NCBI RefSeq assembly: GCF_003112515.1
Contig: NZ_BEVZ01000006.1
Span: 372,001 to 436,000, forward strand
From: Streptomyces fragilis
Lineage (GTDB): Bacteria > Actinomycetota > Actinomycetes > Streptomycetales > Streptomycetaceae
Length of the DNA stretch: 64,000 nucleotides
Direction: 5' to 3'
The notes beneath the pieces are model-generated. The model saw only the letters and a program-made list of their open reading frames with translations, was not told the DNA's origin and made no database searches. Shown here one piece after another: positions 53,708 to 62,664 of the stretch. Both the position numbers and the translations under genes were made by a program. The stretch's first letter is position 1; the number at the start of each line of letters is the position of its first letter.

Positions 53708-54391
53708 TCACAGGTGACGGCGGACCCCGGCTTCGCCGGTCACGTGCTCGGTCTGGGACTGCCAGTCGCCGGTCAGTACCGCAGCGCCCTTCCCGCGCCG
53801 CCACGTCGGCAGCACGGGGCGCTGGCGTTGGTCCTCGAGCACCAGGGCGAAGGAGGCGTAGACGGCGACCGCGGTGAGGACCAGGCCGACGGCACCCGCC
53901 GTGTGCTTCCACGACTGCGCCCCGGAGAGTTCCCAGACACCCGTGGCCGCGAACCGCAGCGAGGCCACGACGAGGACGAGTGAGGCGACGAGCTTTCCCG
54001 CGCCGGCGGCGGCGATCGGAACCCACAACGCGAAGGCGGTGAGCAGGAGCAGCAGTCCCACCGCCTTGCTGGTGCTCCCGGGCGGAGAGCTGAGCATGAT
54101 GAACCCCAGGGACAACCAGGTCCCGGCCAGCACGGCCATGCCGGTCGCCGCGACATCGTCCCGGCACAGGAAACCGAGTACCGCGGCCGCGGACTGCAGG
54201 GGAAAGACGAAGGCGAGCAGGACGATCGCCACGGCGTGGCCCTGGACCGGTGGCAGCCACTCCAGTTGGAGCGCGGCGACGACGAAGGTGCCGCCGGCCA
54301 GTCCCAGGAATCCCATGGGAAGAGGACTGGCCAACGGGCGCAGGTGGACCACCACGGGTGACGTGTGATTCGGTGATCGGCTGTCTCTCAT
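53708..54391 (-). CDS. GPR1/FUN34/YaaH (SatP-type) transporter
   Basis: 227 residues with six predicted helices. The family opening motif NPAPLGL appears as SPLPMGFLGLAGGTFVVAAL, and the fold continues with GFLCRDDVAATGMAVLAGTW and FALWVPIAAAGAGKLVASLVL. The family transports acetate, succinate or ammonium. The tail (LPTWRRGKGAAVLTGDWQ) is cytosolic. The ATG has GAGGAGAG upstream. It lies 76 bases after the molybdopterin operon in the same direction, behind a weak hairpin. Confidence 0.85.
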   Translation of the reverse strand: MRDSRSPNHTSPVVVHLRPLASPLPMGFLGLAGGTFVVAALQLEWLPPVQGHAVAIVLLAFVFPLQSAAAVLGFLCRDDVAATGMAVLAGTWLSLGFIMLSSPPGSTSKAVGLLLLLTAFALWVPIAAAGAGKLVASLVLVVASLRFAATGVWELSGAQSWKHTAGAVGLVLTAVAVYASFALVLEDQRQRPVLPTWRRGKGAAVLTGDWQSQTEHVTGEAGVRRHL

Positions 54392-54428
54392 ACAGCTCTC
54401 CTCTGGAGGACTGGCTGTGCTGCTCCGC

Positions 54429-54455
54429 CGGCCCGCGCCGCCGCTCAGCGGGCCG
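54429..54455 (-). terminator. Weak hairpin after the molybdopterin operon
   Basis: CGGCCCGC (54429-54436) pairs with GCGGGCCG (54448-54455), 11-base loop, just after the stop at 54468. Confidence 0.45.
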
Positions 54456-54467
54456 TGACCAGCCGGG

Positions 54468-54929
54468 TCAGGTGGCGGTGGCGATCAGTGCCTGGGGGGC
54501 GGCCTGCTTGATGCGGGTGTTCAGCCACTTCAGCTGGCGCTGGGTGTCGGTCTTGCACGTCTCCACGACGTCCAGCAGTTCGCCGTCGCGCGTCCCCTGC
54601 GCCGCCTGGCCCAGGACGGTCCAGGTGATGTCGACGAAGGAGGCCAGGAGGTAGAGGTCCTGCAGGTCGCGCAGGAGGCCGACGCCGCCGGAGCGGATGC
54701 CTGACAGTCCTTCGGCGTGCAGCCGTTCGGGCTCGTCCTCGCGCTGTTCGCCGTAGCGCTCGGCGACGGGCGAGAGCCGGTCGACGTGTCCGTCGCTGGC
54801 CCGGGCGAGGGTGTGGCAGAGGGAGTGCACGTCCGGTTCGCCGACGTGGCCCTCGGCGACCTGGCGGAAGGAGTCGGCCAGCGTTTTGGACGCCGCGTGC
54901 TGCAGGCCGATGTAGGTGGCGAGATGCAC
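54468..54929 (-). CDS. Conserved helical protein next to a molybdopterin oxidoreductase
   Basis: 153 residues, mostly amphipathic helix, starting 3 bases after the oxidoreductase stop. Visible features are HLATYIGLQHAASKTLADSFRQVAEGH, SLCHTLARASDGHVDRLSP and LYLLASFVDITWTVLGQAAQ. The spacing of acidic and histidine residues recalls a ferritin-like four-helix bundle, but I cannot confirm a metal site. Its position suggests a chaperone or small subunit for the enzyme. The function is unknown. Confidence 0.75.
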   Translation of the reverse strand: MHLATYIGLQHAASKTLADSFRQVAEGHVGEPDVHSLCHTLARASDGHVDRLSPVAERYGEQREDEPERLHAEGLSGIRSGGVGLLRDLQDLYLLASFVDITWTVLGQAAQGTRDGELLDVVETCKTDTQRQLKWLNTRIKQAAPQALIATAT

Positions 54930-54932
54930 GGG

Positions 54933-57494
54933 TCAGCCCTTCGTGCCGGTGGTGGACGTCGTGCCTCCGGAGCCGGGCGGCTGCGGAGGGGCTTCCGGCT
55001 GCCGCGGGGGCCGCGGCGGTTCGCAGGCGTCCGGGTGCTCGCGCTCCTCGGCGCCGGGGCCGCCGACGGTGGCCGGGACGCCGTCCGGGTCGGCCGGTGC
55101 CGACGCGGTCGTGGTGGGTGCGGGGGAAGGGCCGGTGGCGTCCGCCATCCTCACGACCTTGACGGTCCCGATCTTGAACAACGGCTGCTTGGAGACGGGG
55201 TCCCATTCGGTGATCGTGAGTTCGTTCGCCGCGCTCGGGCTGCCGCCGGGAGCGGCTCCGTCCGTTCCCGGCCGGTCCCAGTAGCCGTAGTGGAACGGTG
55301 TGAACACCACCCCGTCGCGACCGCGGCCGATCCGCGCCGGCCCCTGCATGGCTCCTCGCGGTGACTCCAGCCGCACCAGGTCGCCCTCGCGCACGCCGAG
55401 CCGTGCCGCGTCGCCGACGGACAGCTCCACCCACACTCCGGGTGCGGCGCGCTGCAGTTGACGGGAGCGCCCGGTTTTGGTGCGGGTATGGAAGTGGTAG
55501 GCGGTGCGGCCGGTGGTGAGGACGAACGGATACTCCTCCCCCGGGCTCTCCGGCGGCGACACGTAGGGGGCGGCCTTGAAGAAGGCGCGGCCGTCGGGGT
55601 TCTTGGCCCGGTACTCCTGCTCACTGAGCGCCCCGCCGGTGAGCAGGTCGTGGCCGTAGGTCTCACAGACGTCCGGGTGGGTGGGGAACTCGGCGTCCGC
55701 GTACAGGCGGTCGGTGCCCTCGGGAGCCTGCTCGTTCACGGGCCAGGGGATGCCGCTGCCGCCGCGCAGCCTGTCGTACGTCAGGCCGGTGTAGTCGACG
55801 AGGCGGCCGCGGGTGCACTCCTTCCACGCCTCGAACACCTCCTCAGGACCGGACCAGGTGATCAGCGGGGCGCCGTCCTTGTCGCGGAAGTCCATGCGGC
55901 GGGCGTAGTCCAGCCAGATGTCCAGGTCGCTGCGCGCCTCGCCGGGCGGCTCGACCGCCTTGTCGGACAGGTGCACGGTGCGGTTGACGTTGGTGAACGT
56001 GCCCTGCTTCTCGCCCCAGAGGGCGGCCGGCAGGACCACGTCGGCGTAGCGGGCGGTCTCGGTCAGGAAGCCGTCCTGCACGACGGTGAAGAGGGATTCC
56101 TGCTGGAGGATCCTGCGGATCCGGGGCAGTTCGGGCAGAGAGACGGCGGGGTTGGTGCCGGAGATCCACAGCAGGCCGATCGATCCCTGTTCGCAGTAGC
56201 GCCAGATCTGCATGGCGTGGGTCGGCGGCGCCCAGTGCGGAACGGTCATGGGGTCGACGTTCCACAGCTTCGCCAGTTGCCGGACGTGCTCGACGTTGTC
56301 CCAGTTGCGGAACCCCGGCAGGTCTCCGTCCGCGCCGCACTCGCGGGTGTTCTGGGCGGTGGGCTGGCCGTTCATCTGCAGGATCCCGCATCCGGGGCGT
56401 CCCAGCATCCCGCGCAGCAGGTGCAGGTTGTTCACCGCGCAGGAGGCGGCGGTGGCCTGGTGGGACTGGAAGAAGCCCTGCAGGACCGTGGAGAGCACCC
56501 GCTCGGAGGTTCCGAAGATCCGCGCCGCGCGGCGGATGTCGTCGGCCGGGACCCGGCAGATGCCGGCCGAGTGCTCAGGGGTGTACGGCTCGACGGTGGC
56601 CTTCAGCTCGTCGAAACCCAGGGTGTGCGCCTCGATGTACCGCTCGTCCACCCAGCCGTTGTGGACGACCTCGCGGATCAGGGCGTTCATCAGTGCCTGG
56701 TTGGTGCCCGGCAGCGGTGCCAGGTGCACCCCGCCGGTGGCCCGCGCGGCTTCGGCGACCTTGGTTGTGCGGGGGTCGACCGCGACGATCCGTGGCGGGT
56801 TGGGGCCGTGGATCCGGTCCAGGACGCGCATCCACAGCACGGTCTGGGTCTCGGCCATGTTGTGTCCGAAGAGGAACACGGCATCGGTGGCTTCGATGTC
56901 GCTGTAGCTACCCGGCTGCCCGTCCGAGCCGAAGTTCTCCTTCAGCGCGGCGGCCGCGGTCGCCGTGCACAGACGGGTGTTGCCGTCCATGTGCGGCGTT
57001 CCCAGCCCGGCCTTCCCGATCACGCCCAGGGTGTAGTACTCCTCCAGGAAGAGCTGCCCGGAAGTGTAGAAGCCGTGGCTGAGTGCTCCTGCGTCGGTCG
57101 CCAGCAGCTGCCGCGAGCGTTCGACGATGCGGTCCATCGCCGTGTCCCAGTCGCTCTCGACCAGGGCGCCGTTCCCGTCGCGGACCAGCGGCCGGGTGAG
57201 CCGGTCGGTACGACTCCACTGCCACGATCCGTACAGCCCCTTGGGTCCCAGCCGGCCGTGGTTGACGGTGTCGGCCGCACGGCCCCGGATGCCCACCATG
57301 CGGCCGTCCTTGACCGCGATGTCGCAGCCGCATCCGTTGCTGCACAGCACGCACGCCGACTGCACCCACCGGTCCACGTCCCCCTCGGACACCGAGGAGT
57401 CGAAGTGGGTGTCGACGCGCACCGGCCAGGGAGTGTCCCTCGCGTGCGGGGTGCGGGCGCCCCAGATGTCCGCGATCCGGTCCTTCACGGGCAC
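54933..57494 (-). CDS. Molybdopterin oxidoreductase (assimilatory nitrate reductase-like)
   Basis: 853 residues. The N-terminal iron-sulfur motif gives Cys48, Cys51 and Cys55, but the fourth position is glycine (GRLGPKG, Gly83), so the cluster is atypical. The molybdenum site region HMDGNTRLCTATAAAALKENFGSDGQPGSYSDI carries a cysteine in the place of the Mo ligand of NasA/formate dehydrogenase. The middle domain has NNLHLLRGMLGRPGCGILQMNGQPTAQN, and the C-terminal cofactor domain reads TGRTAYHFHTRTKTGRSRQL. A Pro/Glu/Thr-rich tail of about 60 residues follows. No Tat signal is seen, so it is cytosolic. The substrate is probably nitrate or formate. Confidence 0.88.
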   Translation of the reverse strand: MPVKDRIADIWGARTPHARDTPWPVRVDTHFDSSVSEGDVDRWVQSACVLCSNGCGCDIAVKDGRMVGIRGRAADTVNHGRLGPKGLYGSWQWSRTDRLTRPLVRDGNGALVESDWDTAMDRIVERSRQLLATDAGALSHGFYTSGQLFLEEYYTLGVIGKAGLGTPHMDGNTRLCTATAAAALKENFGSDGQPGSYSDIEATDAVFLFGHNMAETQTVLWMRVLDRIHGPNPPRIVAVDPRTTKVAEAARATGGVHLAPLPGTNQALMNALIREVVHNGWVDERYIEAHTLGFDELKATVEPYTPEHSAGICRVPADDIRRAARIFGTSERVLSTVLQGFFQSHQATAASCAVNNLHLLRGMLGRPGCGILQMNGQPTAQNTRECGADGDLPGFRNWDNVEHVRQLAKLWNVDPMTVPHWAPPTHAMQIWRYCEQGSIGLLWISGTNPAVSLPELPRIRRILQQESLFTVVQDGFLTETARYADVVLPAALWGEKQGTFTNVNRTVHLSDKAVEPPGEARSDLDIWLDYARRMDFRDKDGAPLITWSGPEEVFEAWKECTRGRLVDYTGLTYDRLRGGSGIPWPVNEQAPEGTDRLYADAEFPTHPDVCETYGHDLLTGGALSEQEYRAKNPDGRAFFKAAPYVSPPESPGEEYPFVLTTGRTAYHFHTRTKTGRSRQLQRAAPGVWVELSVGDAARLGVREGDLVRLESPRGAMQGPARIGRGRDGVVFTPFHYGYWDRPGTDGAAPGGSPSAANELTITEWDPVSKQPLFKIGTVKVVRMADATGPSPAPTTTASAPADPDGVPATVGGPGAEEREHPDACEPPRPPRQPEAPPQPPGSGGTTSTTGTKG

Positions 57495-57654
57495 TCACTC
57501 CTGGTTGGCGGGGATTTATGGCGGCCCACGTGTACCCGCCTGCCGGCCACGGCAACCCGCGCACAGGAAAGACCACCGGTCCGCCGCACGTCGGGTCAGG
57601 CGTCATGTGCGGACCTGTGTCGGTCGAGCGCCTGGGCGGCCGCCGTCGACGGCC

Positions 57655-57678
57655 GTTTCACTCAGTGACGAAGGGAAA
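57655..57678 (+). promoter_or_regulatory. Possible sigma-B-like promoter
   Basis: GTTT-N14-GGGAAA, 66 bases before the start of the plasmid-stabilization-like gene; it deviates from GGGTAC in the -10. Confidence 0.35.
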
Positions 57679-57743
57679 CCCTGCCTGGACCGATCGCGTC
57701 GTCCGACGCACGGTCGGCACGCCGACACCGGAAGGAGGCCGAC

Positions 57744-58067
57744 ATGCCCGCAGGTTCCAGCTCCAAGCGGGAGCGCCAGTACGAGCACATCAAGGACAGC
57801 GCCCAGGAACGTGGCGCATCCGAAGGCCGGGCCAAGGAGATGGCTGCGCGCACGGTGAACAAGGAGCGCGCACGGTCCGGCGAGGCCAAGTCCTCGAGCA
57901 GCAGCTCCACGAAGGGCAAGTCGCCGTCGCAGCGCGGCGGGGAAAGGTCCGGCAGCGGTGGTGCGGGCCCCACCCGGGATCAGCTCTACCAGGAGGCGAA
58001 GAAGAAGGGCATCGACGGCCGGTCCTCGATGAACAAGGACCAGCTCGCCAAGGCCCTCGGTCGTTGA
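57744..58067 (+). CDS. Plasmid stabilization-like protein with C-terminal SAP/Rho-N-type motif
   Basis: 107 residues from an ATG with GGAAGGAGG upstream. The N-terminal half is basic and helical (SSKRERQYEHIKDSAQERGASEGRAKEMAARTVNKERA). A Ser/Gly/Lys linker follows, then a C-terminal HeH/SAP-like motif (TRDQLYQEAKKKGIDGRSSMNKDQLAKAL) that in other proteins binds nucleic acid. Database entries of this family are named plasmid stabilization protein, but the biochemical role is unproven. A very strong hairpin follows. Confidence 0.85.
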   Translation: MPAGSSSKRERQYEHIKDSAQERGASEGRAKEMAARTVNKERARSGEAKSSSSSSTKGKSPSQRGGERSGSGGAGPTRDQLYQEAKKKGIDGRSSMNKDQLAKALGR

Positions 58068-58082
58068 AAGCGGGCCCCAGGC

Positions 58083-58140
58083 CCCGCCCACCCCGTCCGC
58101 GCCTACCCCCGTCCGGGACGGCGCGGACGGGGTGGGCGGG
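58083..58140. terminator. 21-bp perfect stem terminator
   Basis: 58083-58103 pairs fully with 58120-58140, with a 16-base loop, 16 bases after the stop of the SAP-like gene. Confidence 0.9.
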
Positions 58141-58234
58141 CTTGCCGAACCTTGCTCTGCGCGGGCACGGCCAGACAGGACAAGCCGCTCAGGACTTGTT
58201 GCCCGGCTGATTGCTTCCGCTCCCCCGGTCCGTT

Positions 58235-58860
58235 GCCGCCGGTCCCTGTGTGCCGGCGGTGGTCGCAGTTGCTGAGGGTGAGGTTCTTCATGAACGCCTC
58301 ACCGAACGGGTAGTGCCCCACCTGCGGCGGATACACCCCCACTGTGCCGATCGTGCCCGCCTTCGCCACCATGTGCACCGCCCAGCGTGCCGCCAGTGAG
58401 GGCGCGTCCCCCGGCACCCACGTTCTCCCGGGGGCCGCCTCGTCCCGTTCGTGGTCGAACTGCTCACCCAGGTCTGGAGCGCGTCGGCCGCCGGCCCCGT
58501 GGGAGGGACGCTGGGCGTCCACGCCCACGGCGTCGATCACCCGGTCCGCACCATTTCCGCCGGTCAGCTCCATGACGGCTTCGACCGGGTCATCCGCGTT
58601 GAAGTCGACCGTCTCGGCGTGCTGGTCGCGGGCCAGCTCCAGCCGGTCGGGCACACCGTCGACGACGATGATCCGTCCGGCTCCCTGCAGGCGGGCGCAG
58701 GCGACGGCAGCCTGCCCGATCGGCCCGGCCCCGACGATCGCTACCGCATCACCGTCGGCGATCTCGGCCAGCCGCGCCCCGGACCAGGCCGTGGGATAGA
58801 CGTCGGAGAGCAGGATGGCCTGCGCGTCATCGACGGTGTCGCCGAAACCAGCCGGTCGCC
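58235..58860 (-). pseudogene. Truncated zinc-type alcohol dehydrogenase gene
   Basis: The frame encodes only the cofactor-binding half of a medium-chain dehydrogenase: ILLSDVYPTAWSGARLAEI, the NAD loop VAIVGAGPIGQAAVACARL, IIVVDGVPDRLELA, and KAGTIGTVGVYPPQVGHYPFGEAFMKNLTL near the end. The N-terminal catalytic domain with its zinc cysteines is missing. The C-terminus breaks off after NCDHRR, where formaldehyde-dehydrogenase-like homologs continue for about 50 residues. Flanking codons in the open frame have no similarity. A non-functional remnant. Confidence 0.75.
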
Positions 58861-58869
58861 GGCGTTGCG

Positions 58870-59346
58870 GTGGTGGGCCGTGACGGTTCTGGACACCGTT
58901 GCTCCCGTCCTTCTCTCCCACCCCAAGGTGATGCACGCGGCCGCTCGTGCCGACACGAGTCTGGTCGGCCACCCGGCACGGGACATCCCCTGGGCCGGAA
59001 GGAAGCTCCTTCTCGGCTCACGGCGCGCCGCAGCACACGCGTCAGCCCGGACGCCTGGTGGTGCCGACCCTTGCGGCGCGGCACCATGGGCGGCTCATCC
59101 GCTGACCCGCAGCGACGTGGAACCGCGGTGGCCGGCCGCTCCACCTGTCCGATTGTCACCTTCAGATCCTGCTTGGGCGCGATGTTCCAGATACGACGGC
59201 GAAACGATGCGGCACACCGGATGACGCCGCGATCCGACGCACGGTGAACATCGTCGTCAGGTCACCGCCTTCGGGCCGGCAGGGCGCTCACTCACCCGTC
59301 AGAATGTATGTTCGCCGAAAAGCCATGCTCATATCACCACACGCGC
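58870..59346. other. Stretch without a recognisable gene
   Basis: No frame here shows domain-like content on either strand; short open frames are compositional. Probably decayed DNA between two damaged genes. Confidence 0.5.
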
Positions 59347-59712
59347 TCAGCCCTCCACTCCGGTGACGGAGTGGGAAGCCCCAACCGGCTTGGACTCCGG
59401 TGATCCGCGCTGCCGCAGATAGATCGCGAAGATGGCCATCGAAGCGACCGCCAGCAGCTCGGACTGCCAGTTCTGCAAGGTGCGGCTCCAGAAGTCCGCG
59501 GAAAGAAGGTCTTCGGCCCAACTAACAGGAGCCTGTGACTGGCGCAGCTGCTCCTCGTTGTATGCGGCGCAGCCCGTGACGGACTGGGCCAGCCAGGACA
59601 GGAGGAAGATGCTGCCCATGACCAAGCCGAGTGAACGGGAGTGGACGGCTTGGCGCCAGCCGCTGTACGCAGCCCAGCGCGGGGAATCCTCACGGGCGTG
59701 TTCGCCGACCAT
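59347..59712 (-). CDS. DUF6766-like protein, probably N-terminally shortened
   Basis: 121 residues from an ATG with AAGGG close upstream. Content: HSRSLGLVMGSIFLLSWLAQSVTGCAAYNEEQLRQ (first helix), FWSRTLQNWQSELLAVASMAIFAIYLRQRGSPESK (family motif plus second helix) and a short tail. This is the C-terminal half of the longer DUF6766 form. The frame stays open upstream to 59820 without family similarity, so the first half may have been lost. It complements the truncated copy at 11813-12058. The function is unknown. Confidence 0.6.
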   Translation of the reverse strand: MVGEHAREDSPRWAAYSGWRQAVHSRSLGLVMGSIFLLSWLAQSVTGCAAYNEEQLRQSQAPVSWAEDLLSADFWSRTLQNWQSELLAVASMAIFAIYLRQRGSPESKPVGASHSVTGVEG

Positions 59713-59820
59713 CTGGCCCTTGTCCGACTCGGTACCGGACCTGTCGACAACGGCGCGCCCCTTGCTCCCGGCCTGGTGTGGCCCAGCCCATGAAACCCGT
59801 CCTTCCGCGCCGCCTCCCAC

Positions 59821-60174
59821 TGCCGGCGCTTCGCGCCCTCATCGCGGGCATGACCGAGCCGTGTCGTGAACAGGAGCAAGACCTTCTTCCTCTGCTTGTC
59901 TGCGTCGGGCTCCACCAGTCGGAGACGACCGTCCATCGCTGGTGCCTGATCCGGTCGGGAGCGGGCGTCCGGGGCCGCCGACGACGGGTGACACGGCGCC
60001 GGCCCGGCGGCAGGACGTCGTTTCTCCGGATGCCGCACCTGCTTGGCGATGCGTCAAGGAGCGGTTCCGGCTGCCATCCGTTGGAGTCGGTTGACCGGCG
60101 ACTGGAACAGCGTGGTCGGGCGGGCCGTGAACGCTGGTCGCAGGTGGCGTGGGCCATCAGGCGAAGGGGGCGGC
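59821..60174. other. Stretch without a recognisable gene
   Basis: Nothing convincing on either strand, apart from AAGGGGG at 60163, the ribosome binding site of the decarboxylase gene. Confidence 0.5.
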
Positions 60175-62553
60175 ATGGCCGAGGGCACGGTACTCGTTGC
60201 GGTGACGGAACATCAGGAGGGTGGAGGTGTCGCTGCCGGGCAATTGACGCGCATCGCCGAGGCGATCCGGGCGACCGGCCTGCAGGTCCGGTGGGTGGTG
60301 AACGCCGCGGACGCTGATGCGGTGCTCAGGACGGAGGCCGGCCTGTCCGCCGCGGTGGTTGCCTGGGATCTTCCGCCCGGAGCCGAGGACGGGCCGGGCG
60401 GCGCGACGGTTCTGCGTCGGATCGCGAGCCGGTTCCGTGATCTGCCGGTGTTCCTGGTCATGGCGGACGAAGGGCTGCGTGAGCTGCCGCTGTGGGTGTC
60501 GCAGTCGGTGGTGGGCTACGTGTGGCCGCTGGAGGACACGCCGACGTTCATCGCGGGGCGGATCTCATCAGCCGCGCGTGCCTACCAGGACGCGCTGCTG
60601 CCACCCTTCTTCAAGGCCCTGCGGCGCTTCGACGACGCGCACGAGTACTCGTGGCACACTCCGGCGCACTCCGGCGGTGTCGCCTTTCTCAAGTCACCCG
60701 TGGGGCGGGCGTTCCACGACTATTACGGGGAGCGGTTGCTGCGCAGTGACCTCTCGATCTCGGTGGAGGAGCTCGGCTCGCTGTTCGAGCACACCGGGCC
60801 GATCGGCGAGGCGGAGCGCAACGCCGCCCGGGTCTTCGGCTCCGACCACACATACTTCGTCCTGCACGGCGACTCCACCTGCAACCGCCTCGTCGGCCAT
60901 TTCAGCGTGACGCGAGACGAGATCGCCCTGGTGGACCGCAACTGCCACAAGTCGGTCCTGCACGGGTTGGTCGTCTCCGGCGCCCGGCCGGTCTACCTGG
61001 TACCGACCCGCAACGGCTACGGGCTTGCCGGACCGCTGCCACCGGCCGAGATCGCGGCGGCATCGGTTGCGGCGAGAATCGCGAAGAGCCCTCTCACGAG
61101 GGAGGCGCTGTCGTCCCGTGCCCAGTACGCGGTGTTCACCAACTCCACCTATGACGGCCTGTGTTACGACGCGCCGGCAGCGGCCCGCGCCTTCGCGGCC
61201 AGCACACCCCGGCTGCACTTCGACGAGGCGTGGTTCGCCTACGCCCGCTTCCATCCGCTGTACGCGGGGCGCTACGGCATGTCCGTCGACGAGACGGTCT
61301 TCCCCGGCTCCGACCGGCCGACGATCTTCGCTACCCAGTCCACCCACAAGTTGCTGGCCGCGCTGTCACAGAGCGCCATGGTGCACGTCCGGACCGCCCC
61401 GCGGGCGCCGGTGGAGCACGACCGGTTCAACGAGACGCTGATGATGCACGGCACGACGTCTCCGCTGTATCCGATGATCGCCTCGCTGGACGTGGCCACG
61501 GCGATGATGGACGGTCCGCAAGGGCGGTGGCTGGTCGACGAGGCGGTCACGGAGGCGGTCCGGCTCCGCCAGGAGATGGTGCGGATCGGGCGGCGGATCA
61601 AGGCCGCCGGGGACCGGCCGCCCTGGTTCTTCGGAGTATGGCAGCCGGACGAGGTGACCGACCCCGCGGACGGGACGCGGCTGCCGTTCGACGAGGCTCC
61701 GGCGGAACTGCTGCGGACCGAGGCGTCCTGCTGGCACCTGGCACCCGACGCGGACTGGCACGGCTTCACCGGCCTGACCGACGGTTACTGCATGCTTGAC
61801 CCGATCAAGGTCACCCTGACCTGCCCCGGGCTCGACGCGGCCGGCGTGATGTCCGACCAGGGCATCCCGGCGCGGGTCCTCACCGCCTACCTCACCAACC
61901 GCGGCATCGTCGTGGAGAAGACCGACAGCTACACCACGCTGGTGCTGTTCTCCATGGGCATCACCAAGGGCAAGTGGGGCACGCTGCTGGACGCCCTGAT
62001 GGACTTCAAGGACCTCTACGACAGTGGCGCACCACTGGACCGCGTGCTGCCCGCCCTGGTCGCCGATCACCCGCGGCGCTACTCAGGGCGGAGGCTGCGC
62101 GACCTGTGCCAGGAGATGCACGCCCATCTGCGCGACGCCCGCCTGGTCGAACTGCTCGACACGGCCTTCCAGCAGCTCCCGGAGCCGGTCGCCCCGCCGC
62201 AGGTGTGCTACCAGCGCCTGATCCGCGGTGGCACGGAACGGATTTCTCTGGCGGACGCACCGGGCCGGGTCGCGGCGGCGATGGTTACGGTGACGCCGCC
62301 CGGCATCCCGGTCCTCATGCCGGGCGAAAGCGTCGGGGAGGAAGGCGGTCCTCTCCTGCGCTACCTCCGCGCCCTGGAGGCCTTCGACCGCCGCTTCCCC
62401 GGCTTCGGCAGCGAGACGCACGGGGTGACCCGGGCCCCCGACACCGGCGATTACCTGATCGAGTGCCTGCGCCGGGACGAGCAGGAAGGCCCCCTCGGCA
62501 CCACGACGCCGGCCCAGCGAAGGAGCGAACGGAGCGCCAGGACGACGGGGTGA
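60175..62553 (+). CDS. Orn/Lys/Arg decarboxylase (fold III, PLP-dependent)
   Basis: 792 residues from the ATG at 60175. An N-terminal wing/receiver-like domain occupies about 1-125 (VLVAVTEHQEGGG ... FRDLPVFLVMADE). The PLP-binding major domain follows: EYSWHTPAHSGGVAFLKSPVGRAF, HGDSTCNRLVGHFSVTRDE, FDEAWFAYARFHPLY and TQSTHKLLAALSQ with Lys392 as the Schiff-base lysine. The C-terminal domain runs from about 530. It should make putrescine, cadaverine or agmatine; which one cannot be read from sequence. The Ser/Thr/Arg-rich last 20 residues look unstructured. It converges with the (2Fe-2S) gene. Confidence 0.93.
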   Translation: MAEGTVLVAVTEHQEGGGVAAGQLTRIAEAIRATGLQVRWVVNAADADAVLRTEAGLSAAVVAWDLPPGAEDGPGGATVLRRIASRFRDLPVFLVMADEGLRELPLWVSQSVVGYVWPLEDTPTFIAGRISSAARAYQDALLPPFFKALRRFDDAHEYSWHTPAHSGGVAFLKSPVGRAFHDYYGERLLRSDLSISVEELGSLFEHTGPIGEAERNAARVFGSDHTYFVLHGDSTCNRLVGHFSVTRDEIALVDRNCHKSVLHGLVVSGARPVYLVPTRNGYGLAGPLPPAEIAAASVAARIAKSPLTREALSSRAQYAVFTNSTYDGLCYDAPAAARAFAASTPRLHFDEAWFAYARFHPLYAGRYGMSVDETVFPGSDRPTIFATQSTHKLLAALSQSAMVHVRTAPRAPVEHDRFNETLMMHGTTSPLYPMIASLDVATAMMDGPQGRWLVDEAVTEAVRLRQEMVRIGRRIKAAGDRPPWFFGVWQPDEVTDPADGTRLPFDEAPAELLRTEASCWHLAPDADWHGFTGLTDGYCMLDPIKVTLTCPGLDAAGVMSDQGIPARVLTAYLTNRGIVVEKTDSYTTLVLFSMGITKGKWGTLLDALMDFKDLYDSGAPLDRVLPALVADHPRRYSGRRLRDLCQEMHAHLRDARLVELLDTAFQQLPEPVAPPQVCYQRLIRGGTERISLADAPGRVAAAMVTVTPPGIPVLMPGESVGEEGGPLLRYLRALEAFDRRFPGFGSETHGVTRAPDTGDYLIECLRRDEQEGPLGTTTPAQRRSERSARTTG

Positions 62554-62615
62554 TGCCACCTCACCTGAGGCCACTTCGGCGGCGCCCACGACCTGGTGGT
62601 GACGGACAAGGCCCG

Positions 62616-62664
62616 CCCGCCGCGCCGCCGTGTCGCTCAGCCGGTGGCACGGCGGCGCGGCGGG
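62616..62664. terminator. 17-bp hairpin overlapping the stop codon of the (2Fe-2S) gene
   Basis: 62616-62632 pairs with 62648-62664. The minus-strand stop (62637-62639) lies in the 15-base loop, and the arm encodes the last residues PPRRRATG. Confidence 0.7.

Noticed and set aside
59334..60038. Longer minus-strand frame upstream of the DUF6766-like gene
   Set aside because: It is in a different frame from the family motifs and shows no domain; the helix-containing frame at 59347-59712 is better supported.
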